Origin: Megaustenia siamemsis
Taxonomy: Eukaryota; Mollusca; Gastropoda; Stylommatophora; Ariophantidae
NCBI GenBank assembly: GCA_032433765.1
Contig: JAVIAB010000047.1
Span: forward strand, 19,129,011 to 19,193,010
Reading direction: 5' to 3'
Length of the DNA stretch: 64,000 nt
Positions within the stretch are counted from its first letter, which is position 1. Each line of letters begins with the position of its first letter. The position numbers and the translations under genes are program-made. The notes beneath the pieces are model-generated. The model worked only from the letters and a program-made list of their open reading frames with translations. It was not told where the DNA came from and did no database searches. Below are positions 21,280 through 33,100 of this stretch, in pieces.

Positions 21280-21385
21280 CCTATTTTGAAAAATCACCAC
21301 TGCTTCCGGTGCGCTTTGAACCCGGTTCCTCACTATACTGAAGGCGACGTCATACCTCTAGACCACCCAGCCCACCGAAGAAAAG
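21280..21385 (-). mobile_element. tRNA-like SINE head
   Basis: On the minus strand GGGTGGTCTAGAGGTATGAC followed about 35 bases later by GGGTTCAAAGC gives an A-box/B-box-like pair. Single copy here. Confidence 0.45.
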
Positions 21386-21412
21386 GCTGCACTAACACCG
21401 TGATGGCTGAGG

Positions 21413-21735
21413 TACAGGTCAAGTAGGACACTTAAATCGGCGTATTAGCACGCAAGTTTTCGCCCATATGTGCTCGGTCGCCTATCCAGAATTGTTCGGA
21501 GATTTCTGAATAGTGTCACTTCAAGCATCGAAACTCACGATGCGAGGCGGCATTCCTCACCTTCCAGAGTACATCCCTGGTACCCATTTCTGCCACCGGC
21601 TGGGTCGACCGCAGGGTTATTTTTTCCCAACCAATTCACACTGCTTCCAGCTGGAATAGAACACGGGTTGTCCGAACGTCGATAGCTGCAAGTTACCATT
21701 CGAGTGGTTTTCCCAACTAGGCTACCGAGGCCCCC
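21413..21735 (-). mobile_element. tRNA-derived SINE (family B)
   Basis: The minus strand begins with GGTAGCCTAGTTGGGAAAAC (A-box) and a B-box variant near GTGTTC.ATTCC, then TGGCAGAAATGGGTACCAGG, GAATGCCGCCTCGCATCGTG. Other copies: 49543-49850, 53420-53727, 55425-55612. Confidence 0.8.
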
Positions 21736-21814
21736 ATATGATGGCTGAATTACCACAAATGTGTCGATTAACAGAATACGAGAAGTAACACTATATTCCA
21801 TATACGCCACGAAG

Positions 21815-21960
21815 TTCTTTCTTTCTTTTCCTTTCTTTCTTTCTTTTTTTCTTTCTTTCTTTTTCTTTCTTTCTTTTTCTTTCTTTCTTTCTTTCTATCT
21901 TTTTTTTTTCTTTCTTTTTTTCTTTCTTTCTTTTTTCTTTGTTTCTTTGTTCTTCCGCCT
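21815..21960. repeat. (CTTT)n microsatellite
   Basis: Imperfect CTTT/CTTTTT runs over about 140 bases. Confidence 0.95.
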
Positions 21961-22144
21961 CCTCTTCAAAATTAATTAATAATTAAAATAACATTAAAAT
22001 TAAAATAAAATAACATTAAAAAAGCATTAAACAGGAAGGTTTGGAAAGTGTTTGTTGAAGACCTGTACCGCACAGGAAGTTGAAAGGAAGAAGAAGATGT
22101 TTTGTAAAGCAATAAAACATATGAGCAGCAAAATACGAATACAT

Positions 22145-22620
22145 AAACATTGTATTATCATCATTATCATCATCAAGTACCCTGCCTGATGGCGAAGGTA
22201 ATCATGTCTCTCCACAACTTTCGATACCGACATTTATTTATCATTTCCGTTGTTAACCTTCAGCCAAACCATTCTCTTAAGCTGTCTGTTATTTTGTCTC
22301 TTTGCTTCCCTCTATCTCTTCGTCCTTCAATTTTCCCAGTTGTTACAATATATTCCAGCTGTTCTCTTCTCATTACATGGCCAGGAAATGATGACTGTTT
22401 GTTCCTAGTATTAGAAATTAGCCCTCTTTTAGCTTTGACCTTGTTCAGAACGCTTTCATTACTCTTCTTAGCTGTCCACGGTATTCTCAACATTCTTCTG
22501 TAAAACCACATTACTGCAGCCTCCAGTGATTTTCTTGTCTGTTGTCATATTGTCCATGATTTACATCCATAGGTTAAGACTGGCTCCACATAATATTTAA
22601 GAAATCTTTTTTTGTGTTAT
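22145..22620 (-). mobile_element. RTE-like LINE fragment (family A)
   Basis: The minus strand encodes MWFYRRMLRIPWTAKKSNES, VLNKVKAKRGLISNTRNKQ, VMRREQLEYIVTTGKIEGRR. The 3' end with (ATC)n on the plus strand is at 22150. Confidence 0.9.
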
Positions 22621-22846
22621 TTGTCAAATAAATTATATTATCACCTGTTTGAAATAAACAACACGGTTTTGAATAAAGCATACGGCAAACAGATTACAAT
22701 ATTTAGAGAGCGATATTTGTGAAAGCTATTAATTACTAGGAACGACATAGCGAGAAATGATATCGTATAGACCCAAATCCTGCATCAAATACAGGAAAAA
22801 AATAGACGAAAAGCGTGTGGTAATTTTTTTTATAATGAAACATAAA

Positions 22847-23066
22847 TAGGGAATATGGTGTTAATGACCATAAATTTTACAGACCTTCAGCACATGATTT
22901 TTGGAGTAATGTGGTCGGTATTACGCCCGTGCCGCTTTACTTTCCCAGAAAAAACATCCGGTACCCACTTAACGCTGGGTGAACCAGGAAGCCGTCCGTT
23001 AGGATCGAAACCTACCTATTGTCTTTTGTAGTCTAGTACACTAAAAACTGAGCTATCGCGGCTCCC
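22847..23066 (-). mobile_element. tRNA-derived SINE (family A)
   Basis: Ends at the low-coordinate side in GGGAATATGGTGTTAATGAC and at the high side in GAGCTATCGCGGCTCCC (A-box). The 3' tail is truncated. Confidence 0.9.
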
Positions 23067-23574
23067 TTAGTATGTTATGTGTTAGATAAATATTTAATAT
23101 TCAAAACTACGAAAACATTTGTCTCTGAAACATCTTTCGCTGCATTTATAGAAACCTTCCGTACTGGAAGAGTTAGTTGAACAATCGCGACCCCTTTTCC
23201 CCTCTTTTCTCCCAAAACTATTATAAATATGGACTCACGGAGTCGAGACCTTGGTATCAGGCAGTTTGTGTTTTACTGAGTACCAAAATGTACACTTCTA
23301 TTTAGTCTGGAGTTACACTAACGAACATTTTCTGAAGGCGGTTCATTTTTTTTTCTGGCTAACTACTGCCACATGTGCTACTAGACCTGCAGGCTCAGTA
23401 GAGCCACATTTCTTGTAGAGCTATAACAATTGTCATTACGCCATCTCGAAACGACCTGGGTTTGGTGATCAAAAAAGACTGCAAAAATCTAGGCCGGTTC
23501 AACGGAAAAAAGGGGGGGGGGGACCTACTGTTAGGAATCGAACCATAATCATTCTATTCATGTAGGCTCAGCAG
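23067..23574. other. non-coding stretch
   Basis: No family recognised. A G-run lies at 23511-23521. Confidence 0.35.
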
Positions 23575-24085
23575 CTATCCAAAAATGAGGAAGATACTAT
23601 GGAATACATTTTTGACAATAGAAACAAGAACAAGAGTTATTAAATGTTATGTAGAGCCAGTCTTAACATAGGGATGTGAATCATGGACAATAGGACAACA
23701 GACAAGAAAATCACAAGAGTCTGTAGAAATGTGGTTTTACAGTAGAATGTTGAGAATACCATGGACAGCTAAGAAGAGTAATGAAAGTGTTCTGAGAGCG
23801 GTCAAAGCAAAAAGATAGCTAATTTCCAATATTAGGAAGAAAAAATCATCATTTTTTTGGGCCATGTAATGAGCAGAGAACAACTGGAATATATTGCAGC
23901 AAACTGGAAAAATTGTGGGACGAAGAGATAGAGGGAAGCAAAGAGAAAAAAATACCAGACAGCTTAAGAGAATGGCTTGGCAGAGGGTCAACAACAGAAA
24001 TGATAAGGAACTGTCGAGATCGAAAGTTGTGGAGAGACATGACCACCTACGCCAGCAGGCCCGGTACTTGATGATGATGAGTGCA
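23575..24085 (+). mobile_element. RTE-like LINE fragment (family A)
   Basis: Frameshifted remnants of the YVEPVLT..GCESWTIGQQ block and the full 3' end through CTACGCCAGCAGGCCCGG and GATGATGATG. Confidence 0.9.
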
Positions 24086-24134
24086 CTAAACACTTCACTT
24101 TCTTATATAAATAAAATAACAAATATAAAGTGTG

Positions 24135-24400
24135 ATGTCGTTATCATCATCTACCATACTGGTTGGTCTACGTTATAATACCCTTCCACAATTCTCTGTT
24201 AATAGAACATCGCTTAAATTCTACTGTTGACTGTTTTCTATATCATGGATTTTTGCCATTTATAAACAACTATTTCAGCTTTCCTCTTCCCAAAAAAATG
24301 CAGATTGTTTTTTTTTTTTCTGAATTTATTTGTAGCTCCATTTCTGTGTTGGTCTCTTTTTAGATTTTAAAGTGTAATAGGGAACGCTTTATTTTACAGA
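24135..24400 (-). mobile_element. old RTE-like LINE fragment (family B)
   Basis: ATCATCTACCATACTGGTTG and GTAGCTCCATTTCTGTGTTG resemble the family B end at 32890-33160, strongly decayed. Confidence 0.5.
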
Positions 24401-25125
24401 GAACTTTATTCTTTATCTACAGAGCTTCACAGCAGGAGGTAATCTGAACATCAGAAGTATCGTCCTTCGAGAAAATGTTTCGGGCCGGGTCATGACTCCC
24501 AGGCGTCGACCCCCTGCTGCAGTGAACTCTAAACCTAACAATATATTCGGCATACAATAACTAAACTTATTCTACGCAACATTTCTAGTCGAATGTACGG
24601 TCTATACCCGATCGTACACTTGTCTTAGTTTTAACGCAGCACACTGATGTCCTCTTCGTGGTGGCATCAGTCTAAAGTGGTCTGTATTAGGAACGTCCTT
24701 TTATATACAGTCGCGTACATGCTGCCTTTTAGTCATGGTGTAACTCGGCACGATGGTGGGAATCGGTAACTGACAATATGTGATAATGATAGGTCGAGCA
24801 GGGAACTTGATTCCTTTGAACTGTGTGTATTGCAAACGTCGGTGTGATTTACCCGCGGTCGATGATGTAATTTCTTATCGCTTATCGTCTGCGCCTCGGA
24901 TATTCAAGGGTTAAATTGTTGCTAAGCTGTTGACTTACGTGGGAGTAAGGAGTTGTCGATGTGTAAATTATTCGCCTAGTCGTCCGTGCATCAGATTATT
25001 CTGGGATTGTTAATATATTTCGATTTCAAGAGAGCCAGCATGTTGCTCATTTGACTGACTCAAAAATAGCATTCATTGGTCTTGTTCGCATTCCCTCATT
25101 AATTCCTAGCCTCTTTAATAGATCT
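24401..25125. other. non-coding stretch, nothing recognised
   Basis: Mixed-composition sequence with no supported gene, RNA or repeat. Confidence 0.35.
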
Positions 25126-25129
25126 TAGA

Positions 25130-27290
25130 GGGATGGGGTCGTGAGTCCTCTAGTACTAGTTTCAACAGCGTAACTTCTGAACTGAAATCCCCGCTGTTTC
25201 AGCTCGATAGTGAAATCCATGTACTTTACTAGTTTAAGTATATGCTGTTCCTCTATCCTTGTATTTTGCTAGTTTAAATACACCCTGTTCCTCTATCCTG
25301 GATTCGAATGGCACTGTGACCTCTATTATGTTGGCGTGGGTCATATCTGATGTGTAAAGTGCAATTTCCGGACACATTTTATATCTCTTGATGCACTCTG
25401 TGTATTTCCCTCTTCCCGGAAAGTCAACCGCCATCTCCCAGTCATTCGCTATGTCCAGGATCGTTCAGCCGTTCTTGTTGTTTTGCTTCGGGAAATAGGT
25501 GTTTATTGTGGCTTGTCGAACTTTAGTGGTTGGCCTTCATTCGCGCCCGTCCACGATGGCAGCCAGTTCAGGCAGCACTTTGTTGTGTCGCCACGTTTAC
25601 TGACCTTGGCTTAGCTCTGTCTTTTCCTTGTGGAAAGAACATGCTCCGGTTCAGGCAGCACTTTGTTGTGTCGCCACGTTTACTGACCTTGGCTTAGCTC
25701 TGTCTTTTCCTTGTGGAAAGAACATGCTCCGGTTCAGGCAGCACTTTGTTGTGTCGCCACGTTTACTGACCTTGGCTTAGCTCTGTCTTTTCCATGTGGA
25801 AAGAACATGCTCCGGTTCAGGCAGCACTTTGTTGTGTCGCCACGTTTACTGACCTTGGCTTAGCTCTGTCTTTTCCTTGTGGAAAGAACATGCTCCGGTT
25901 CAGGCAGCACTTTGTTGTGTCGCCACGTTTACTGACCTTGGCTTAGCTCTGTCTTTTCCTTGTGGAAAGAACATGCTCCGGTTCAGGCAGCACTTTGTTG
26001 TGTCGCCACGTTTACTGACCTTGGCTTAGCTCTGTCTTTTCCTTGTGGAAAGAACATGCTCCGGTTCAGGCAGCACTTTGTTGTGTCGCCACGTTTACTG
26101 ACCTTGGCTTAGCTCTGTCTTTTCCTTGTGGAAAGAACATGCTCCGGTTCAGGCAGCACTTTGTTGTGTCGCCACGTTTACTGACCTTGGCTTAGCTCTG
26201 TCTTTTCCATGTGGAAAGAACATGCTCCGGTTCAGGCAGCACTTTGTTGTGTCGCCACGTTTACTGACCTTGGCTTAGCTCTGTCTTTTCCATGTGGAAA
26301 GAACATGCTCCGGTTCAGGCAGCACTTTGTTGTGTCGCCACGTTTACTGACCATGGCTTAGCTCTGTCTTTTCCTTGTGGAAAGAACATGCTCCGGTTCA
26401 GGCAGCACTTTGTTGTGTCGCCACGTTTACTGACCTTGGCTTAGCTCTGTCTTTTCCTTGTGGAAAGAACATGCTCCGGTTCAGGCAGCACTTTGTTGTG
26501 TCGCCACGTTTACTGACCTTGGCTTAGCTCTGTCTTTTCCTTGTGGAAAGAACATGCTCCGGTTCAGGCAGCACTTTGTTGTGTCGCCACGTTTACTGAC
26601 CTTGGCTTAGCTCTGTCTTTTCCTTGTGGAAAGAACATGCTCCGTCGTTTTTTTTCCACTGCAGAAAGGACATCGATTGTCGTCTGTTTTCCCCCACATC
26701 ACAAGGTTGCAGGTTGATGGTAGAAGATCGTACATAGATATGATTATGTAGCAGAGCCACAACAGTGCCATATGTCATTCCATGTTAGTGTCCTCTACAT
26801 GGCGTCATCCCATGTGGTCCAATTACCTGCCTTTTTTGACGCGTTTGCACTCCTCAACGTCTCTGATATCTCGAACTAGTATTTCATTACATTGTCTGTT
26901 GTATGATTTTGACCACCATTGGATGACTCCGTGACAACATCCATGCCTCTTGGTCTGCGTGTAGCCCATCACTTCCTTCAGTTTGAGACTGTCACGTGCT
27001 TCGTTTACTGCTGCACACGCCTGTCATTTTCGACCAGTCTTCAACGTGGGTTCAACTGTCCGGACTGCTTCGTCTGATGAGCTTTGTAGCACTATTATTC
27101 TGGCATTTTATGCTTTATATTCCTCTCGGACTGACTTGAACAGGAGAACCAGTTTAGCTTTCTTACAGTACAGCGCTACATCCATCAGTCCTGGTGGTAC
27201 TCCCAGCCGTTTTCTTGTGTACTTGCTAATCTTGCATCTCCATCGGTTCTACCTTACTTTCGCTGATTTCGTATATCAGAAAAGGCCATA
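25130..27290 (-). mobile_element. RLE-type LINE C-terminal region, split by a minisatellite
   Basis: Read on the minus strand from right to left: NEARDSLKLKEVMGYTQTK; RQCNEILVRDIRDVEECKRV; LVMWGKTDDNRCPFCSGKK then TTEHVL; TWRHNKVLPELAAIVDGR; DWEMAVDFPGRGKYTECIKR; PEIALYTSD and IIEVTVPFESRIEE; and GFQFRSYAVETSTRGL. The order CxxC..H, RHN.VL, (K)PDI-like, E.TVP.E fits the C-terminal zinc knuckle plus restriction-like endonuclease of R2/NeSL-type LINEs. Stops, frameshifts and an 83-bp tandem array break it. A short internal duplication lies near 25225-25290. The RT domain is not in the window. Confidence 0.65.
25568..26646. repeat. 83-bp minisatellite, 13 copies
   Basis: Strict 83-base spacing of TCAGGCAGCACTTTGTTGTG from 25568 to 26564; units are nearly identical, with only T/A changes at CCTTGTGG/CCATGTGG and one CCATGG. 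The unit is LINE coding sequence: on the minus strand each holds the RHNKVL motif. 83 is not a multiple of 3, so the frame shifts with each copy. Confidence 0.98.
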
Positions 27291-27509
27291 GCAGATTTGA
27301 TATCAACATGAACTGACGGCAATAGTTTTTGAACTTCCCTAAAAGTTTGCTCCGATCAATGATGTGTAGCCCTTGGTCTGCAATCTCTTCTACTCTCTGG
27401 ACGCACTTGTGTCATTCAATGAGGTGTCAAACACTAGGTAATAACACAGGTTAAAGTAGAATTTTAGAAAAAAAAAATATCTTGTGCATTAAGTCTAGGT
27501 CAAATGAAG

Positions 27510-27955
27510 TAAGAAAGAGAGTCATCGGTGCTGTATAGAGCCAATTCAGACCGATGGAAGCGAATCACCGACAGTAGACAAACAAATGAAAAGATGATTA
27601 GAGGCCACTGAGATGGGATTTCTAAGAACTATGTTGAGAGTTCCCTGGACAGCCAAAAAGATCAACGAGACAATTCTCAAAGTGACCAACACAAAAAGGG
27701 AGCTACTAAAAAGGTCAGAAAGAAACAATTGACATTTTTTTCGGACACGCCATGAAAAGGATGAAAGTTGGAAAAACTTGGTTACAACTGGTGAAATACA
27801 AGGGTAAAATAGATCGCGGAGGACAAAGAGAAGATAAAAGACGTCTTGGTGTCGTGGAACGATACACTGTCAACAACAGAATTGATACAATGCGCTGTGG
27901 GCAGATAATTGTGGAAGGATATAATCGTCTACGCCCGCTCGTAGAGCATATTGTA
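27510..27955 (+). mobile_element. RTE-like LINE fragment (family B)
   Basis: Encodes with breaks MGFLRTMLRVPWTAKKINET, ILKVTNTKRELLKR and the tail RLGVVERYTVNNRIDTMRCG. Same family as 52135-52490. Confidence 0.75.
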
Positions 27956-28469
27956 ATATTTGTATACAGACATACCAGAAAACATAATTTTATCCGAAAC
28001 AGAGCATAAAGTGGGCACATTGCAGATAAATGCAGACATTAACTCAGAATATAGATATAACACAGCCGATAAATAAATACAAACACAGACAAACATTTAA
28101 AAGTGGGTAAAAGACAGAAACATAGATCTAACTCAAAGCATAGATACAATATAGAACATGGACATCACATAACAGAAGAAATTGCTTATAACAGAGTATT
28201 TATTATGAACGATGGCAGAGAATTGATAACAGATAATTGTATAAAGCATATAAAATACTTTAACACACCTTATTTATGGTGTATAAGGAATATGGCGTTA
28301 ATATTCATTTCTTGCGTTAATTTGCGTAACTTCCGGAGCATCCCCCCCCCCACACACACACACGCACACACACAACTCTGGTTTCTTTATATGGCTGGTT
28401 GAATGATGTGTTTTAATGTAATCGAATCTCCTTTCTAATCAGACTAGTTCGCAGTCGTAACAGCTGTTT
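27956..28469. other. non-coding stretch 3' of GGT
   Basis: Contains a (C)n(CA)n tract at 28345-28375. A TTTATT at 28199-28204 (AATAAA on the minus strand) is a distant, unsupported polyadenylation candidate for GGT. Confidence 0.3.
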
Positions 28470-29835
28470 CACGTGTAATATAGAAAACTATATCACACAA
28501 TAAAGAAAACTATATCACAAAACATAGAAAACTTTATCACACAACATAGACAACTTTATCACACAACACAGAAAACTTTATCATAAAACATAGGAAACTT
28601 TATCACACAACATAGAAAAATGTATCACACAACATAGAAAACTTTATCACACAACATAGCAAACTATAACACACAACATAGAAAACTAAAATACACAAAA
28701 TAGAAAACTATATCACACAACATAGAAAAATTTATCACACAACATAGAAAACTTTATCACACAACACAGAAAACTTTATCACAAAACATAGGAAACTTTA
28801 TCACACAACATAGAAAAATTTATCACACAACATAGCAAACTATAACACACAAAATAGAAAACTATATCACACAACATAGAAAACTTTATCACACAACATA
28901 GAAAACTTTATCACACAACACAGAAAACTTTATCACAAAACATAGGAAACTTTATCACACAACATGGAAAAATTTATCACACAACATAGCAAACTATAAC
29001 ACACAATATTAAAACTATAACACACAATATAGAAAACTATATCACACAACATAGAAAACTTTATCACACAACATAGAAAACTATAACACACAATATAGAA
29101 AAATCAAATATGCAACATAGAAAACTATAACACACAATATAGAACAATCCAACACACAACATAGAAAACTATATTACACAACATAGAAAACTATAACACA
29201 CAATATAGAAAACTCTAACACACAACATAGACAACTTTATCACACAACATAGAAAACTATAACACACAATATAGAAAACTATAACACACAACATACACAA
29301 CTTTATCACACAACATAAAAAAACTATAACACACAATATAGAAAACTCTAACACACAACAAAAACAACTTTATCACACAACATAGAAAACTATAATACAC
29401 AACATAGAAAACCCTAACACACAAAATAGACAACTTTATCACACAACATAGAAAAATATAACACACAACATAGAAAACTCTAACACACAAAATAGACAAC
29501 TTTATCACACAACATAGAAAACTATAACACACAATATAGAAAACTCCAACACACAACATAGAAAACTATAACACAATATAGAAAACTATAACACAACATA
29601 GAAAACTATAATACACAACATATAAAACTCTAACACACAATAAAAACTATAACACACAACATAGAAAACTATAACACAACATAGAAAACTGTAACACAAC
29701 ATCGAAAACTATAATACACAACATAGAAAACTCTAACACACAAAAAACTCTAACACACAACATAGAAAACTCTAACACACAACATAGAAAACTATAACCA
29801 CAACATAGAAAACTATAACACACAACATAAAAAAA
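28470..29835. repeat. A-rich 20-23-bp tandem array
   Basis: Variants of CACACAACATAGAAAACTAT repeat roughly 60 times, with an early part richer in ACTTTATCA and a later part richer in ACTATAACA. It starts about 130 bases beyond the GGT stop codon on the gene's 3' side. Confidence 0.95.
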
Positions 29836-29967
29836 CGCACGTCCTAAATAAAGGACACAAAATTCAACCTAATATAGGACACATAACAGTTGAGAACACA
29901 GTACAGATACAGACATAACAAAGCATCAAGACATCGAGAATATCCCGAGATTCAAGCGAGGTCCATT

Positions 29968-30105
29968 CTAGTAACCATCGACAATGAATCCAGGAGCGTC
30001 AGCAAAAATATGTCCTGGAGGCCTTTGTAGAATCCCTGTCGGGGTGCTCACAGAATCCACTAATTTAACAATATGGCCTTTCTGTTTAAGACCATCCACG
30101 AGCCA
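29968..30105 (-). CDS. GGT: GGT terminal exon
   Basis: Acceptor CATTTATTTCAG. It encodes WLVDGLKQKGHIVKLVDSVS, GHIFADAPGFIVDGY and TAG. The ending GY is typical of the family C-terminus. No AATAAA is visible in the 130 bases before the A-rich tandem array that follows. Confidence 0.93.
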   Translation of the reverse strand, partial: WLVDGLKQKGHIVKLVDSVSTPTGILQRPPGHIFADAPGFIVDGY

Positions 30106-33100
30106 CTGAAATAAATGATACAAATAACGTAAACATTGAGTTGTTGAATTATTCATTGGGTTATCATCATTACATTTCGAACATGTCCATAGGTGCGCAG
30201 ATACCTTCGTCAGCATGCCCCGCAGCGTCCAGAAACTGATGACTCCATCTCTGTATTAGTTGGTAGGCCCCTTTATGCGTCCACTAAGTCTCTTGTTTCT
30301 GGCTGTAGCCATCTTATCGCCTGTCTCTTACATCCAAAAAAGTTATGTGGACTCATGGTTTTCGAAGTTATGTGCCCATCCCGCGTCTTCGTCTTGGAAG
30401 GCACTAAAAATTCAATAATTGAACGTCCAATCGTCGACGACAGCACAGCTAGCTAGCCTGTTCGCTCTTTCATTCTCCCGGAACCCCGCATCTTCAGGGA
30501 TATAGACAAAGGAGACTGCATCTCGCTGCCTGCTGCAATGACTCGGCCTACTGTCTGCCTACCGAGCCCACTTCCACGTTTTTTATCATGCTCATCGAAA
30601 CACTTAGTATGCAGGAGTGTGTTTAGTCTTGTGATTCCAACCAGATGAATGCCCTGGTCACTGACATAACCTCCGTCGTCATACTACTCGTGGTATTTGC
30701 CGGTTTTTTTTTTCTTTACCTGTTCTGCCCACCAAAACCCACAAGTGGATATCAAAATTGAAGGACTAGACCTGGAGACAGTTCAGAACTACAACTACCT
30801 TGGACATACTATAACCAGTGATGGAAAATGTACAACTGAAATAAACAAAAGAATAGGAATGGCAAAAAGTAATTTTTAATGCCATGAAGAACATACTAAC
30901 ATCAAAACAAATAATACCAGGGCTAAAACTAAGAATAGCAAAATGTTACATCTTCTCAATATTCCTATATGGTGCAAAAACATGGACATTAGACAAGAAA
31001 ACAGAATAGAGAATTGAAGCCTTTGAAATGTGGATATATAGAAGAATAGGTAGAATTGAATGGAAGGAAAAGATAACAAACGATGAAGTCTTAAAACAAC
31101 TAAAAATGAAAAGAGAACTACTAAACACAATTCAAACAAGACAAATGCGATTTTTGGGCCATGTTAAAAGACACAACGCAATACTAAAAATAATCCTGGA
31201 GGGGAAAATACAAGGTAAAAGAGGCAGAGGCAAACTAAGATAAACATGGACAAGTAACATCAAAAGATGGACAAATCAGCCTATGACAACTTGCACCATC
31301 AAAGCAAGAGACAGAGCAGAATGGCGCTCCATGGTAGCCAACCTTCGTTGCGGAGACGGCGCTCGATGATGATGATGTTCTGCCCACAAAGCGTACTGTA
31401 ATTGGCGATGCAATGTAAACATCTATGGATGTAATCATGTAATTAATTAAACCCTGCGTGTATTACTAATATTTAACACATATATAAATCTCACATTTTT
31501 GCCAAACCATTATCATCAAGTGCTGTCTCCGTTTCAAAGGCAGGCTACCATGTAGCACCATTCCGTTCTGTCTCTTGCTTTGGTGGTGCAGATTGTCATA
31601 GGCTGACTTGTCCATCTTTTCATGTTACTCATTCATGTTAGTCTTGGTCTGTCTCTGCCTCTTTTACCTTGTATTTTCCCTTCCAAGATTACTTTTAGTA
31701 GTCTGCTGTGTCTTTTAACTTGCCTAAAAAAACTGTTTTGTATGAAATATGTTTAGTAGTTCTCTTTTCATTTTTAGTTGTTTTAAGACTTCATCGTTTG
31801 CTTTCTTTCTTTCCATTCAATTCTTTCTATTCCTCTATAAATCCATATTTCAAAGACTTCAATTTTCTATTCTGTTTTCTTGTCTAATGTCCATGTTTCT
31901 GCACCATACAGGTATGTTGAGAAGATGTAACATTTTGCTATTCTTAGTTTTAGCCCCGGTGTTTTTTGTTTTGATGTTTGTATATTTTTCATGAAATTAA
32001 AATGATTTTTTGCCATTCCTTTTTTTGTTTATTTCAGTTTTACACTTTCCATAATTGGTGATACCATGTCCAAGGTAGTTGTAGCTCTGAACTCTCTCCA
32101 TGTATATTCCTTCAAATTGTATATCCACTTGCAGCTTTTGAGTATTATCATTTGAGTTATGTTTATGATCACAGTTTTAGTCTTTTCGATATATTTATCT
32201 AATCCATATTTTTTGCTTGCCATGTTTATTTCATTAAGTAATTGTTGTAGATCTTTACGATTTTCTGCTAGTAATACAGTATCATCAGCATATCTTAGGT
32301 TATTGATTATGCTTCCATTAATGTTTAGGCCTGGCATCTCTCAGATGTTTTTAAAGATTTGCCCAGTGTATAGATTGAACAAGCTTGTTGATATGATTTA
32401 TCCCTGTCTTACTCTTTTTATATCAATAGGTTTTGCCAAATAAGTAAATAAGGTATGACATTTGTTACTAATTTATGATTGAAATAAAAAATGTATAATC
32501 TCTCTATTACTAAAATTAAATATACATTTTACTACTTAATGAACAGAAAGTACATAATCTATTACATGAAAACAATTTTTATATTATTACTATATGAATA
32601 AAACTCATTAAAAAAATGCCGACTTTAATAACATAGAGAAAAGAATGTATATTACATCTGGTGTGTTCTTTGAGATGATTGCTTCGTGTGGAAGAAGCTG
32701 ATGATGAATTCGTGGTGAGTCCATAGCCGGTTTCATCCGCTTGCCGAGCCAAAGTGTTAAGCTCGTTAACTGCATTCATCAAAGGGAGATAATAAAAAGC
32801 TAAGTTTAATGTGTTCATGTTTGTTCTTTTTAAATTATTTGTTAAATTACTTCCATTTTGCACAATATAATAGACTCGTGGTAAATATCATCAATATGTG
32901 CCATACCGGTTGGCGTAGGCGATCATGTCCTTCCACAATCTTCTATCTACCGTGCATCGTATAAGTTCTGTTGTTGACTGTTTTCCATGCCATGACACCA
33001 AGCTATCCAGTATTTTCTCTCTTTGTCGTCCGCGATCTCTCTTTACTTTTATTTTGCCAGTTTTAACCAAGTATTCCCTCTTCTCATGATGTGCCCGAAA

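Noticed and set aside
28470..29835. Possible CRISPR-like or telomere-like array
   Set aside because: Units are contiguous, degenerate and without spacers; the genome is eukaryotic; the motif is not a telomere repeat.
32579..32863. 94-codon minus frame with NELNTLARQADETGYGL
   Set aside because: Wrong frame of a real GGT exon; the correct frame gives PRIHHQLLP with proper splice sites.
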